A stretch of DNA of 64,000 bases from Ridgeia piscesae (Eukaryota > Annelida > Polychaeta > Sabellida > Siboglinidae): positions 22,501 to 86,500 of the forward strand of contig JAODUO010000849.1 in NCBI GenBank assembly GCA_025642075.2, written 5' to 3'. This document shows positions 37,883-50,795 of this stretch, piece by piece. The position numbers and the translations under genes are program-made. Under the pieces are notes generated by a model, which saw only the letters and a program-made list of their open reading frames with translations, did no database searches and had not been told where the DNA came from. Numbering within the stretch: position 1 is the stretch's first letter; each line of letters opens with the position of its first letter.

Positions 37883-39097
37883 TTTGACTGGGAATTTGTA
37901 AAACGGTAACCAGGAACAAGGTAAACAATATGGTACATTTTAATGATGATGTTTTGTTAAGGATAAAACAAACGCATGTTGAGTTATAAAAAAACTTACA
38001 AACAACTGACTAATTTAAGCTACCCACTCACAAGTATGCAAGTATTATGCACTCACTTTAATTAATTAACATGAATGTTTATATACTTATCAATTTTGCA
38101 AATTATTCACTTGTCTAAAACTGTCAATTATGAACCGATAGTCTAACGTAGACACAATATATTAAACCACCTTTCCATTAATATTACACAATGAAAATTA
38201 TAACGAAGTGAAACTAAAATAAAAACGGAGTCCAAATGAGAATGACATGGCGTTATAACTGGTGTGATACATATCGCTTTGGACAACGTTTATTTGGCCA
38301 TTTTAGAATTTGATAGAACTGAGGAAATCGTTCGAGCGACATATTTTCATTTACGTTTCACGTTATTCTGTAAGTCGAAAATTCATAATTACACCGCACA
38401 TTAGTAAATTATATTTTTAGCAAACTGTGGCTTGTTAAAAACGAAGCCACCTCATTCGGTGCTATGATAATTTAACATAACATTTCATTATCGCCCACTG
38501 CACTGCCTTTAACGTTAACATTTTGACATTTTACTCCAACCAAGTAAATGATTTAGTAAGGAGTAAAGCCTCCTTTTAAAACGAAAGAACCAGTTTAGAG
38601 TTAATTTCTTCTTCTATCTTTGATTAACTGTCGTCATTAATATTCCGTAATTTAGTACTGGAAGCGGCTATTACAACGCTGTGTACTATAGGTTACTGTG
38701 CAAACCATTGACTGTGCATGTTTCTTTTCCAGGTAACGTGTTCGATAAGTATGACAAAGACGAGTTCTAATCTAAAGCATTTAAACGATTACTGATAATG
38801 TGTCACAGCAAATATTCATGCCATGATTCATGGTTAAGTCAGTAGCAACAGACCCATCTAAGAATAATGTGCTATTAATGTAATCTCATTGAAACATTAA
38901 TATTGACACTTTTTTGTATTGCAATGGCATTGCCACATCTTATTTGTTTTGTTGTCTTATCTTTCAACCAGTCTAACTGATAACTTTCAGATAATCGTTG
39001 TAATTAACTAATTAGTCAATTTAACTGATCTTAAATGTGTTACAAGCTCTTGACAACGTGACAAATCAATAATAATTTGTTATGGTATTTTTTTCAG
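37883..39097. promoter_or_regulatory. Shared 5' region of THOC6 and TTC1
   Basis: The two genes start head to head about 1.25 kb apart. No TATA box or known motif is convincing. A candidate end of a TTC1 noncoding exon is CCAG+GTAACG at 38732. The TTC1 coding exon has an acceptor at 39096-39097, so at least one upstream noncoding exon is expected here. Confidence 0.5.
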
Positions 39098-39135
39098 AAC
39101 CACTTTTTAATTCATCTTCCACAACATACAGAAGA

Positions 39136-39738
39136 ATGACAGACAAGGAGAGAGAAGAAAAAACTTCTACTAGCCCTTTAACAGATACAGACACGGACTC
39201 TGATACAGAACCAGAAGTAGAGAGCTTCCACGATGCACTAGAAAACCTCGCATTGGGAGGTGATAACACAAATGATACATGTGATCATATAGTGACATCT
39301 AGGGGTGATAATCACAATGACAAGGAAACCGAAGCCAGTGGTGACGACTGTTTGGAAACACAAAATGATGATTCTATAAGTGCCAAAATGCCAGACGCAG
39401 AAGAAAATGATAGAATGACAGACAGCGATAATGACGAAGCAGAGGAAGTGACAGTTGATGAACAGGCCATTCTTGACAGGGAGTCTCAGATGACCCTAGA
39501 AGAGAGACAGGTGGGTTGTCGTATATAAGTTGCACTCCACACTTGAACATGCATACAAGTACACAAAAATTGGCATATTATGCAAGCACCAACCCAAGTC
39601 AAAAAAGTAGTAATGAAAAAGGCCAAAGGAATGACATTTATTTATTATAAAATTGTAAAAAAAAAATGTGGGCTAGGCCTGTGACTGAGCTGCGTGCTAG
39701 TCTCCTGTTTCCTGTTCCTCGGGTTGAGAGAGCCCACA

Positions 39739-39769
<31 letters not shown>

Positions 39770-42700
39770 CATTAGCAGTATTGCAGTACCGATATAAACC
39801 CATGTCATTAATACTGTAATAATTACAGTCTACCTTATCCCCTGTATTGTAGCCATACTAATCAATCACACCCTTTATTCACACTAACTCTAATCCGCAC
39901 TAACCAGATAATTATTCAACATAATATGTCGAATAAAGATTTCGCCTAAACCTACACCTGGGGCCATTATATCACCGGTCACCGAAACAAACCACATGCC
40001 CCGCCCCACCAATACATCAGCATATATATAGTAGTGGATAACCTGAAGAAGTCATGCAATTGGGGCAGCTTTCTTCCAGAGACTTGTACACCAGTCTGAT
40101 GAATGGGCTGTGTTCATTTTGGTCTTAAATTTGAGCCAACAGATTGCTGCTGTTTGTGAAAAAAACATATTGCTGAGACTATCACTGTGTGTGTCACATA
40201 TGTATTAAATTATTAATATGTTCATATATAATCTTATATTCTAGCAGCAGCATATGTGGTTCATGCATACCAAATATGCTGGTTTGCATAATATTTTGAA
40301 CTTTGATTGCTAATTACACGTATGTGGATAATTGGTTTTGTGTGCAGGTGTCTTGAAAATACAAAAATCTCAGTAAAACCTAGCAAAATATTAACTAAAT
40401 ATGAATCTGGTGAATAATGCCATTGTTCCGACAGGATCTGCGAGACGCTGCTCAGAAACTGAAGGAGGAGGGCAACACCCTGTTCAAGGCGTCAGAATTC
40501 ACCTGTGCCGTCAATACGTACAGTGAAGCCCTGGACACCTGTCCCCGTTGCTTCCACAAGGAACGCTCCATCATGTTCTCAAACAGAGCGGCCGCACAAC
40601 TCAGACTGGTACGTGTCACACCTCAGACTGGTATGTGTCACACCTCAGACTGGTACGTGTCACATCACAGACTGGTAGATGTCACACCTCAAACTGGTAC
40701 GTGTCACATCACAGACTGGTACGTGTCACACCTCAGATGGTACGTGTCACACCTCAGATGGTATGTGTCACACCTCAGACTGGTACATGTCACAACACAG
40801 ACTGGTACGTGTCACAACACAGATTGGTATGTGTCACACCTCAGTCTAGTATGTGTGATGTGTCACACCTCAGACTGGTATGTGTCACACATCTCAGACT
40901 GGTATGTGTCACACCCCAGACCGGTACGTGTCACATCACAGACTGGTACGTGTCACACCTTAGACTAGTATGTGTCACACCTTAGACTGATGTGTCACAC
41001 CTTAAACTGGTACGTGTCACACCTTAGACTGGTATGTGTCACAGTAACCAGATAATTACATATTGGTATGTGTCACTCCTCAGACTGGTATGTGTCACAC
41101 CTTAGACTGGTACGTGTCACACCTTAGACTGGTACGTGTCACATCTACTGCTCTAAGCTGTACCCTGAAAATGTTCTGATCAGTAGGACTAGCAACTTCC
41201 ACAAAGTGTTGACCAAGAAACAGAGTTACTGGTGTGAGTTTGACCACATCATCAGTGGCACAATGCACAAGTGCAAATAGATGGCAAAAGTATACATTGA
41301 AAAGTATACAAATGAATTAATTACTGATATATATGTCTGTCAAATTTTTTATTTTTTATTTGCTGACAGACAATTGCCTGTACTGGTACGCCTTCCGAAT
41401 GTTGAATGTTAAAACAGACCATTACCGAAGTCATGTATTTGCAAATAAAAAAATCACTATAGTACATGTCCCATAAATTTGCCATAGTTAGCAAATTTGT
41501 TCTGGCCATAACCCACTCTAACGTATTCGGATGTTTTTTTTTCTTAGCAACATATTTTCCCAGTGAAAGTTTTAATTAGTCGAGAAAACTAGAACTAGGT
41601 CAACTATTTTGCTAACGAGATATCTGGATTAAGAAATAATTTAACAGTTCACTTTTACATATTAAATTCCGTTTTATCGTGAAAATGTCTGTGTTGAGAC
41701 ATATGCTAATACTGATAAAAAACAAAAGTTTGATAATGAACCATATTTGAATCAGCATGTATGCAATACACTGTGGATTTGTCTGTACATGTATGATGTA
41801 TATCAGTAAAACACCAACAGCTAAATCACTAATGGTTACTGTGAGCCATGCCAATGATGACATTTTAAATATGTTATGATATATTAGTATATATAGCGAT
41901 ACCATCAAAACACAAGATCTAGGTAAGTTACAGCTATGGCCATCCTATGGCTACATACTACATTTACCACAGTTATATTGTGTACAATATGTACAGCTGC
42001 CTCACTGATGTGCTGTGTATTTTCAGGAGAAGCACGAATCTGCCATAGCTGACTGCAGCGAAGCCATTAAGTTGAATCCCACTTATCTGAAGGCGATCAT
42101 GAGACGGGCTGAACTCTACGAGAAGACAGATAAATTGGACGAAGCACTCGAGGACTACAAGAAAACACTCGAACTCGACCCTTCCCAGCATGCAGCACGG
42201 TTTGCCTGCATGGTAACTAATGTTGCGATCTTTCTAGTATTTTCCAAGCTACCTTTCTGCCATGTTGTAGCATTATGAAAATATTGACAGAAGTAAAAAT
42301 CAAGTAATTGTATTCTCATTAAAGAAATAAATATAAAAAGAATCATAACAAAAAGTATTTAATAGATTATCTGTCAGAAGGTAGTCATTATCACAAAGGA
42401 CAAATAAAATAATTATTGATTATGTATTGACCAGTATCTCACAACATATACGTACACTAAAATTGGGATTTTCAATAAGCTACTGGCTCCACTTAACATT
42501 CTGATGCTTTACACAGAACAACAGTCTTAAAATCTACCAGAATATCAGTCAATATTTCATTAATTTTTTTATTATTCTGGCTGAGCTTGTGAAGAGACAC
42601 CACACACAATATTTGGTTATCACTTATGGGTTCTTTGTGACAAATATTGTGCCACTTGTTATTTTGTTTATACGCTTTTGTGCAGCCTTCCTATGCCAAT

Positions 42701-43297
42701 GAAAAAGTTGGTATGTAGTAGTACTGTGAACTAGTTAATATTGAAAACCATTAATGTATTTGTGATCTGTCTCTGATACTAACGTGTGAAAGATGTCAAC
42801 TACATTTATTGTTGTTTAGATATAAAATATACGAGTTTCACGTTTTCATGTTTGCAGCGATTACCAGACCAAATAAAGGAACGAAATGAAAAACTGAAAG
42901 ATGAAATGTTAGGTAAGTCATATTCTGAACTGTTTTACAATCAAAAACAATCAAACAAACAAACAAATGAAAACACAGTTAGCAACACTGATAGTGTATG
43001 TACAGGTGCATTTGACTTTCTTTTACGCTACACTGCGTGCACATGACACTGACACTCCAAATGAATTCCCCCAAGGGATATTAAAATATTTTAATGTATT
43101 TGTGACATAGACAAATCAGACAAACACGTTTATTGTAGCCCGTATCTACTTCCTGTCTCCCTATTGCAGGGAAGCTGAAGGAACTGGGAAACATGGTTCT
43201 GAAACCCTTCGGACTGTCGACAAACAACTTCCAACTCCAGCAAGATCCAAACACTGGGTCTTATTCGGTCAACTTCAGCCAGGGAGGAAAGTCTTAA
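39136..43297 (+). CDS. TTC1: Tetratricopeptide repeat protein 1, 5 coding exons
   Basis: TPR co-chaperone-type adaptor; family members bind Hsp90/Hsp70 tails and G-alpha or Ras proteins. Coding exons: 39136-39510, 40435-40608, 42027-42212, 42858-42912, 43170-43297; phases agree and give 305 aa (human about 292). Residues 1-125 are acidic and low complexity. Three TPRs follow: [40 protein letters not shown] with SEAIKLNP, and [20 protein letters not shown]. The C-terminal block [36 protein letters not shown] and GSYSVNF is diagnostic. The start is the first Met after the acceptor at 39097; a Met at 39082 lies in the intron. The exon 2 donor is the seed of a 22-bp array. Confidence 0.96.
39666..39767. 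repeat. Small hairpin and AT microsatellite in TTC1 intron 1
   Basis: ATGTGGGCT (39666-39674) and its complement AGCCCACAT (39731-39739) could form a 9-bp stem. An AT run follows at about 39744-39766. Confidence 0.5.
40597..41145 (+). repeat. 22-bp minisatellite, ~24 copies, seeded on the TTC1 intron 2 donor
   Basis: The exon 2 end ACTCAGACTG and donor GTACGTGTCACAC are the first unit. Copies alternate GTACGT and GTATGT donors, with a few broken units near 40856 and 41042. Reading from exon 2 stays open for about 120 codons into the array, to 40968. Only the first donor (40609) joins in phase to exon 3 and matches the family. Confidence 0.96.
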
Positions 43298-43973
43298 CAG
43301 TTTGTTCACAGTGGATTTTTAATAATGTCTATTTCAGTTTTAAAATGTGTTACATAAATATTATTTCCGAATTCTACGACTGCAAAATGTCTCGCCGGCA
43401 ATTGCAGAGCTTCAGAAAGTATTAGACGTAGTTATGTTGTGTTTGACATTTTGGGTAAATATTCATATTAAATTGTGCTTCGTAACATTTAATAGAATAG
43501 TAATAAGTACTATTTTCGCACTCAGTTTGAATTCAACATTAATGCAAAAACATGTAGTACTGTCAGAATAAATTACAGTGATTGTTTAAGAATACAATAA
43601 AGGCTGCCATTTTCTCAGACGTGTTAAAACTAGGTGCTGCCATATTACATACAATAGTTAGAAGTTGAGAAATATAATTCGCCTGGTGTCATTCAGGGTA
43701 TCAATATATATTATATAAGTGACACTGAGGATAGGCCAAATTCCTGTAGACCAGAAAGAGACTGCATGTAAAACAGCCATATGTTGCTAGGAATATAATT
43801 TATAATGACAAAAAGCATACTATCTGAACTGAATATTTCAAATGATATGGGCACATACCTGGTATATAAACAGTGCAGAATATGTAATTGTTTTGGTTTG
43901 GTTAACCATAAAATAAACTTGCTTATTCACAGATCATTAATTATTATGCTTGGTTTGCATTTGAATTTTGATT

Positions 43974-44038
<65 letters not shown>

Positions 44039-44678
44039 TATACACTTATATTATATATATTATTTATATATATATATATATATATACATTTAAGATAAGT
44101 TTATAATATAATTATACCAATTTTTGATAAACTTCTGTGTACTCGGATGTTCACACTGTGTTACATATGATCAGTTGTGATGTTGTTTTAGTTTGTGTAT
44201 ATAAATATTATATATAATATAAAATCATAAAGCCAAACTTGTGAAACAGTTCACATTTAATATTTATTTTCTGGTATGGGTTACCTGGTAACAAAGGTTT
44301 GGCGTGTTGTAAACCTTTGGCACTGGGTGTGTGATGGGTGTGTGACCAGGTTGGGTTGATTCCATGAACTATAAATTCCTGTGGAAAAATGGAACTACCT
44401 TGGTGTGAATCTAGTTGCAAGGTGGCTTGGGTTAACCATGAAGCATTACATGGCTAAAAAGGGAACTGCTGGGTGGATGACTGGAGTGACATCTGGGACC
44501 CAAATAAACCTTTATGTTATTCCCTCTGTGCAGGTCTGAATTGGAGTGTGTGCATTCATGCATGAACACACGCATATTCTGTGATGTTTTAGTAAAAATG
44601 TGATTTCACATACAGGCCTGTCATAAAGATAGGTTCACCTTTAGGAAGATGCATTGATCAATCTATGTGGTGGATAAT
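43298..44678. other. TTC1 3' UTR and AT microsatellites
   Basis: The TTC1 3' UTR probably ends just after the poly(A) signals near 43.6 kb. Beyond it are AT-rich sequence and long AT tracts (43977-44085). No gene is seen. Confidence 0.65.
43596..43601 (+). terminator. Candidate TTC1 poly(A) signal
   Basis: AATAAA about 300 nt after the stop, followed by a T- and GT-containing stretch. A second AATAAA lies at 43567-43572. Confidence 0.6.
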
Positions 44679-45396
44679 CAGGATTGGGTTCAAATACGTA
44701 TTTGTATTTGAATAGAGAAATTTTTTGTATTTGAAATGAAAATCAAAAAAAGGCATGTATTTGGTCTGTATTTGAAAAGTATTTGCAAATACAATCAAAT
44801 ACATATAAAGACTGCCTGACATAAACTGGCTCTGGAGTCTAGACAGAATGTTGTTCACACTTGGTCAAGAGTGAGCAAGCAGCACTGAGAAAATTGGCCT
44901 ACAGTGAAGCTGGTCAAACATTAGCATGAATGGATGAATGAATGGAAAGCCAGTGAAACTTATCTATAGCCATAAATGCAGGTATTCACAGGTGCTTCAA
45001 AGAATCCTGCTGCCACCTGCTGTGTAAACATCCTGGGCTAAGACAAAGGAACCCAGGTTTCCTCCAGTGCATGGGGAAGAGCTACCCACTAGTTGGTAGA
45101 GTAGTATACACAAGGACAGTCTAGTAAAACTGCCTGCCAATTAATCTACTGTAGTCAATCAAGCCAAATACAAAATGCTACCCACTATGATACACTTGAA
45201 CTATAATGGAAACATGGGCCAGTATTTGAATCATATATAAATCTAATTTCAAAAATGGCAATGTATTTGAATCGTATTTGAATAAAAAAATGGCAGTTTA
45301 TTTGTATTTTCTATTTGAATTGAAATCTAGAAAACAATGTATTTGATTTGGCCGAGTTGTATTTGATTCCAAAATGTGTATTTGAACCCAACCCTG
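44679..45396. mobile_element. Palindromic MITE with GGGTTCAAATAC ends
   Basis: The left end CAGGATTGGGTTCAAATAC and the right end, reversed, CAGGGTTGGGTTCAAATAC form terminal inverted repeats. Both are followed by arrays of ATTTGTATTTGAA-like words. About 718 bp, non-coding. The flanks TGGATAAT and TGTGGATT suggest an imperfect 8-bp duplication. It is similar in design to the element at 60105, and a fragment lies at 2370-2700. Confidence 0.75.
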
Positions 45397-48300
45397 TGTG
45401 GATTTGTACCAAATGCAATATATATATATATATAATATATATAATATTAATATATAATATGAATCAAATTGTGGCTTCCACTTCTAGTGATATACAGCAA
45501 TCTCTGTCTGTGCACCAGGTGTATTTTATTGTTTGCGGCACAGACATGATGCTTGTATTGACTAGGACACGTCCAGTTCTCACATCCCTTGTAATTACAT
45601 ACCAAGAGTTCCCTTGGTAGGAGGAAGTTACACCCAACAGCTTGTAACACATCAACAACCTGTCCAGTTAACTTTCATACATACAGTGCAAAGCTCCTTC
45701 CCTGTGTGTACATGTGTATTGTGTACACTGCAAGAATGCTTGCATACTACTAGCGTGTGGCTGTTCACAGCAAACTGGACATTAAGTCTCACAGGCCTAT
45801 TCTGCACAAGAACTAAAAATAAGTGTCATATCCCATCAATTTTGTGACTGCACATCTGTTAGTCTAATTTTTCAATGTCCAGTTTATTTTCCTAAAAAAC
45901 TAACGTTGTTCTAACCTGTTCTTCTCAAAACATTGCTTTTAAACTATTACATTTTTTCCATAATTTCATAATTATGATGATATTTCAATAGATGAGGTAT
46001 CAATTTAATGTGGAATCCAAAACGTAGAAGACTGCTTCACAGTTTGACAACTTAACACCCATTAACTATGGCAGGTCACACTTTATCAGTGTAATAGTTA
46101 AAAAGTTTGTTTAGGACAACGACAACAGTCATGATTACTGAACGTAAAAGATGCAACATTTATTTTCGTTATGGACTCATCGTTTTTGACATGAGGAATT
46201 GTACAACAACGGCACATTCATCAAATATACACAATATTCACACAGCACAATGTACACGACTATTGAGTAACATACAAATCAAATGTAAACATATAACAAC
46301 GGATTAATTTGACATGGAGCAATAACATTTCACAATAAAAACCTATCACCTGCAAAATCCCAACAATAAATGTTGGCGAAACGCAAAAATTAAACAAATC
46401 AGAAACGTAATAACAACATGTGATGTTGTTTGAAGTTTGGCCACTGGTATACTGTATACTTCGATATAGTTGGTCACAAAAGATAACCAGTTGGTTTCAG
46501 GTATTACGCTAGAACACACTGTTTTTAAAGTCACAAATTTAGCACAACTGTTTTAATAAGTCTTTAAAACCAGCTGACTTCTCACACCGTAAAATCATGC
46601 AAAACACATTGATATAGAAAATCTCAAAACTTCAGCTCTTCTCAAAATACACACTGGTCACCGGAAGAATAATATCAAGATTCATGGAGTTTGTATGGCC
46701 CACCCTGCCAGTGATCTAGAAACATGCTTGATCTGTCCCACGAATCAAACAATGAACATTGTTCATACAATGCCTGGTTAACAATTGACTATAATTTTTA
46801 TTATGAACAACAGATTTTCAACATGCAAATTTTTACATATCAGATTTGGGGTCAATTACATACAAGAGTTTCAAATCTATTTTAGACACACACCTGGGTA
46901 ATTAATACAATATGCCCCAAGGTATTTACAATGGCTAGGCTACTAGGTATTTATTTAAGATGTCTATATTTTAGTCCATGATGCACTTTGATTTGGCATT
47001 AATTTACCTAGAAACTGCCATATTAAATGAGACTATTAGTGTATACAATATATATATATATCATTATGTATATTTCTCGCCTTGTAACAACAGAAGGGGT
47101 TAACTGTTTGTTCGATAACAAATGAAAAACTCAGGTTGGGTCAAGGTAACAAAACAATCACACAAAAATGACAGTGTGAATGAATTCTCAATGAAAATGT
47201 ATAATTTGAAGTTTTTTATAACGATTACCTGGTAAAAGTGGAAATAACTCAAGAAGACTGCATCAATAATATTACAACCTAAATATAATACTGATGATAA
47301 CAAGCCATAAGAGTTTGAACATTACGACTACAGTATATTTCTTTTTAGAAGCCAATGTTTTTTTGGTTTTGTACAAATTTAGAAAGTGTAACTTCAGTAG
47401 ATCACAGATACGTTCAAACTTTGCTGGTATAAAAATATAATTTCTATGATTATATTAAATTAACCGTGCTTGTTAATAAGCTGCTACTTTTGAGATATTT
47501 ACATAATACAATGGGAATTCTTAAGAAAAAAACATCAAATGTGTACAGCACTAATTTTTTTTACATTTGTACAGCTGCCAATTGGTATACGAGAACTGTT
47601 TTATCTTGGAACTATTGGAGTAACTTCCCATAACATTTTGTGTGTTAATTTCTACAAATGTTGAACATTGGCAAGAGATCATTTACTTAAATGTACTAGG
47701 TATGATGTGCGGTTGAACAAATCACAGTTAGTTTTGTTTCACAACAAAACATCTCACTATACAGAAATGCAACTACATATATCACCATCAAACAGATTTT
47801 GTGAACATAACTAATGACTAGTCACATACAATATGCTTTCCACCAAGTCCACGTCCTGTACAAGTAATATACCATACTAGCTGGCAAGTAGATAGTGCTT
47901 CCATCTGGTGTTCAGAAAGAAATTGTTAGTTAATCTGTACGCCATGTGGCAGCACTGTTTTATACCAACTCCCGTGAGTGACAGCATTCTAGGATGAAAT
48001 GCCCTGGTGAACTCACCAACCCGGTTTTGCAGCACATTAGTCATTAATTGTTTAATAATGGGTGTTTTAACCAACTTCATGCCAACACTTGGTTTGATTT
48101 TAATATAACTGCTGACAACAGGCACTAAGGATAATTATTTTAGTAAATGGCCTCACTAAAAACTGAATTGCCATTATACTATACTATAGTATAGCCATTA
48201 CTTGTATAACTTCATTATCCTTGCAATTTGTAGAAGTGGTTAAATGGAGAGTTTCTTCCTTAATAAATGTTGTGGGTTGGTGCAGTTTTGTTTCAGAAAA

Positions 48301-48838
48301 CATGTTAGCAATTTAAAATAATTTCATTTAAAATATACCATCTATCAAAATGTGTGTTATAACAATTCCTGTGCCCAGTTTGGCAAATTGCCTGACTGCT
48401 GATTGCTGAACGATTACTAAATCAGTCGACTATACGATACAAGATTTCAGAACATTTAGACAACCATTTTGTCACAAGAACATTAATTAATTACTGTTAA
48501 TGTTATTACACCATGTTCTGTTAAGTTTCCATCCAGTATAAAATAACTTCAGGATGGCTTGTGTAAAAACATTTGGCATCACAGGCCAGTAATTACAATA
48601 CTTACCGGGTTCAACACAGTCACGTCTCATTTATCCAGTCTCCTATAATCCGGTCATTTCGTGAGATCAACACGTTTCATGTGTGAATCATCTTCATACC
48701 ATGCATAATAAGGTGTCTCACTAATCCTAATATTTAGTTTATCTGACCCAATACATTTGGGAACCAAAGTGAGTGGATAAATAAGACACGACTGCAACAA
48801 TTTTATACATTCACACATCACGCACTCCCACACTGGCA
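45397..48838 (-). other. PWWP2 downstream region, possible long 3' UTR
   Basis: Mostly unique, AT-rich sequence without splice-compatible conserved frames. A minus-strand AATAAA at 46159-46164 could end a 2.7-kb 3' UTR of the PWWP2-type gene. I found no other gene. Confidence 0.45.
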
Positions 48839-50795
48839 CTAGTCTTCAAATATGCTGAAGTCAATTTCATCCGCAGCAGTGTCGCTAAGCACACTCTGAG
48901 CTGCAAGAGTCGCTTGCTTTATCGCGAGTTTATAGGCACCGCGCTTTTTCTTATTGTAGCGAAGTTTGTAGTCCCTCAGAAATGGGGACAGTTCTGCACA
49001 TGGCATGTGAGATACAGTCGATGAGCCAAACCATGCAACGCGTGCGAGTTGAGCAATAACAACTCCGTTGTCTTTCTTACTCACAGTCATCGTACATATC
49101 CTACCCGGCCACCAGGGGAAACCGTGAATCTTCCCCCACACGATGTCGTCTATCGTAAACGTGCACCCTTCCTTTGTCGTACACGTTGTCACTGAGCATG
49201 TGTGTATGCGCATCATGAGAGGCTGAAGTGGTTCTCTCTCCTCACCCTCTAACGAACAGTCCTTGTCAAGGTTATCCGCCAATGAACCATTGTGCGATTC
49301 GTCATCAGATATCAAGTCTACCACATCTTCACTGATATGACTGTGGGATGACTCAAACGATCCCTTTGAGTTACCATCCTCAAGTGGAGCATGAACTTTG
49401 CAGATTTTCCGCTTTAACGACGACTCGTCTGTGTTTGACATGATGGAGTACTCCTCGTAATGCTGATCTGAGTCTACGAACATTGCATCGTTGCTGGCAT
49501 CTTGCCAACAGTCATCACCAACATACTCGTTGATGGCTGCACTGTCATCGTCGTCGAGAATTGGCATGTCTGGAGAGAGATCATTCTTGACCTCTGCACT
49601 GTCTGTATGGCATGGTGGAGGGTCTGGTGGGGTGTCTTTGTGCTTGTGTTTCCGCTTTGTTTTGTGTTTCCCGTGCTTTGATTTCTTATGGTGTGGCACA
49701 CGTCTCAGAGTCATCGGCACGTCACTTGCAACAACCTGCAGTGATTTTTCCTTAAGTTTCGCTTTCCTCAGCGACTTGCGCCATTTCCGATACTGCTCAT
49801 ACTTTGCAGGTTGGTGTGGTGACTTTGTGCCGGGCTCACTTTCTGATTCTGTTGTTGTGCCATTGCTAGGTTTTACGGGGATATTAACAACCCTACCTTC
49901 ACCATGGGGTGAAGCAAATGATATCTTTATCACAGGTGCTCTTGTCTTAGAAACGTTAAGCAGTTCAGACCAGTGTGATTTCTTTCGCGGTACTAAGCTT
50001 TGTATAACATCTTCATTGGTGCGTTTCTTTTGTTCTGACTCGTCAGATATGTCACTACACTGGTGTACTTCTTTCAAGTTTTCTTTTGTGCCTTGGTCTT
50101 TGTTGTTGTTTTCATTTGTAGTCCGAACATTCACCACTGTGTCGTGAATAGATTGTTTACAATTCGAACACAACACTTGTCTAGGACGTAACCTCATATT
50201 GTTCCGTACATTTTTATCCCTCAACGGTCGGGTGATGTTACGTTGCGGTACCAGTTGTCGGCTCTTTTCGGCGGTTACCGAAGTGCCGGTTGTGTCCGTT
50301 TGATTGTATGTGTGCCTGTACACCAGGGCCGACATTTCAACCCTTTTGTTTGGCTGAGTTTTATGACTTGCAGCTGCATCGTTCTCAGCCGTTTTAACGT
50401 CTGTGGATGCTGGTGGCAGGCTTGGTTGGGCGTAATTTGTCCCGCAAGGAAACGAACTGAAAATACAACACAAAATAACTATCAGAAGATCACAATAAAT
50501 ACACCAGCATTACGCTTTAGTAACTCGACAAATCGATACTTTCCGATTCAACTACAAAAATTCGGTATTTTGTCCATTTTACGCATGCAATAACACTTTA
50601 CCTGTGCACTGAATTCATCAACGCTCCCCGGTACATTTTAGCTCCATGTTTCAAGCACACGAGGACAACATTCGGCAAAGCGTCTTCGACAGTTACGACA
50701 AGATGTGCGCCTTTTGTTATAGGTACATCAGTCGATTTTCCGTCCGCCATATTCCTTATGAAAGGATCCTCCATGCTCTCATTAATGGATGACAT
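48839..50795 (-). CDS. PWWP2A: PWWP2A/B-type PWWP-domain chromatin protein
   Basis: Nuclear chromatin reader. In vertebrates PWWP2A and PWWP2B bind H2A.Z nucleosomes through internal regions and H3K36me3 through the PWWP domain, and recruit a NuRD subcomplex. Two coding exons: 50795-50602 and 50456-48839, joined in phase (AG+T), 603 aa. The N-terminal part (VTVEDALPNVVLVCLKHGAK, then YRGALMNS) matches the conserved N-terminal block of the family. A long basic and Ser/Asp-rich linker follows, with a His/Lys-rich stretch. The PWWP domain lies at about residues 496-585 (DIVWGKIHGFPWWPGRI, SKKDNGVV, RVAWFGSST, LSPFLRDYKLRYNKKKRGAY). Three in-frame Met codons lie near the start (50795, 50774, 50750); the first gives the longest frame. 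The invertebrate gene is probably ancestral to both vertebrate paralogues, so the symbol is approximate. Confidence 0.92.

Noticed and set aside
39082..39135. Upstream TTC1 Met at 39082
   Set aside because: It lies before the acceptor at 39096-39097 and would be intronic.
49491..50147. 218-codon plus-strand frame
   Set aside because: It is antisense to PWWP2 exon 2 and has no recognisable protein features.
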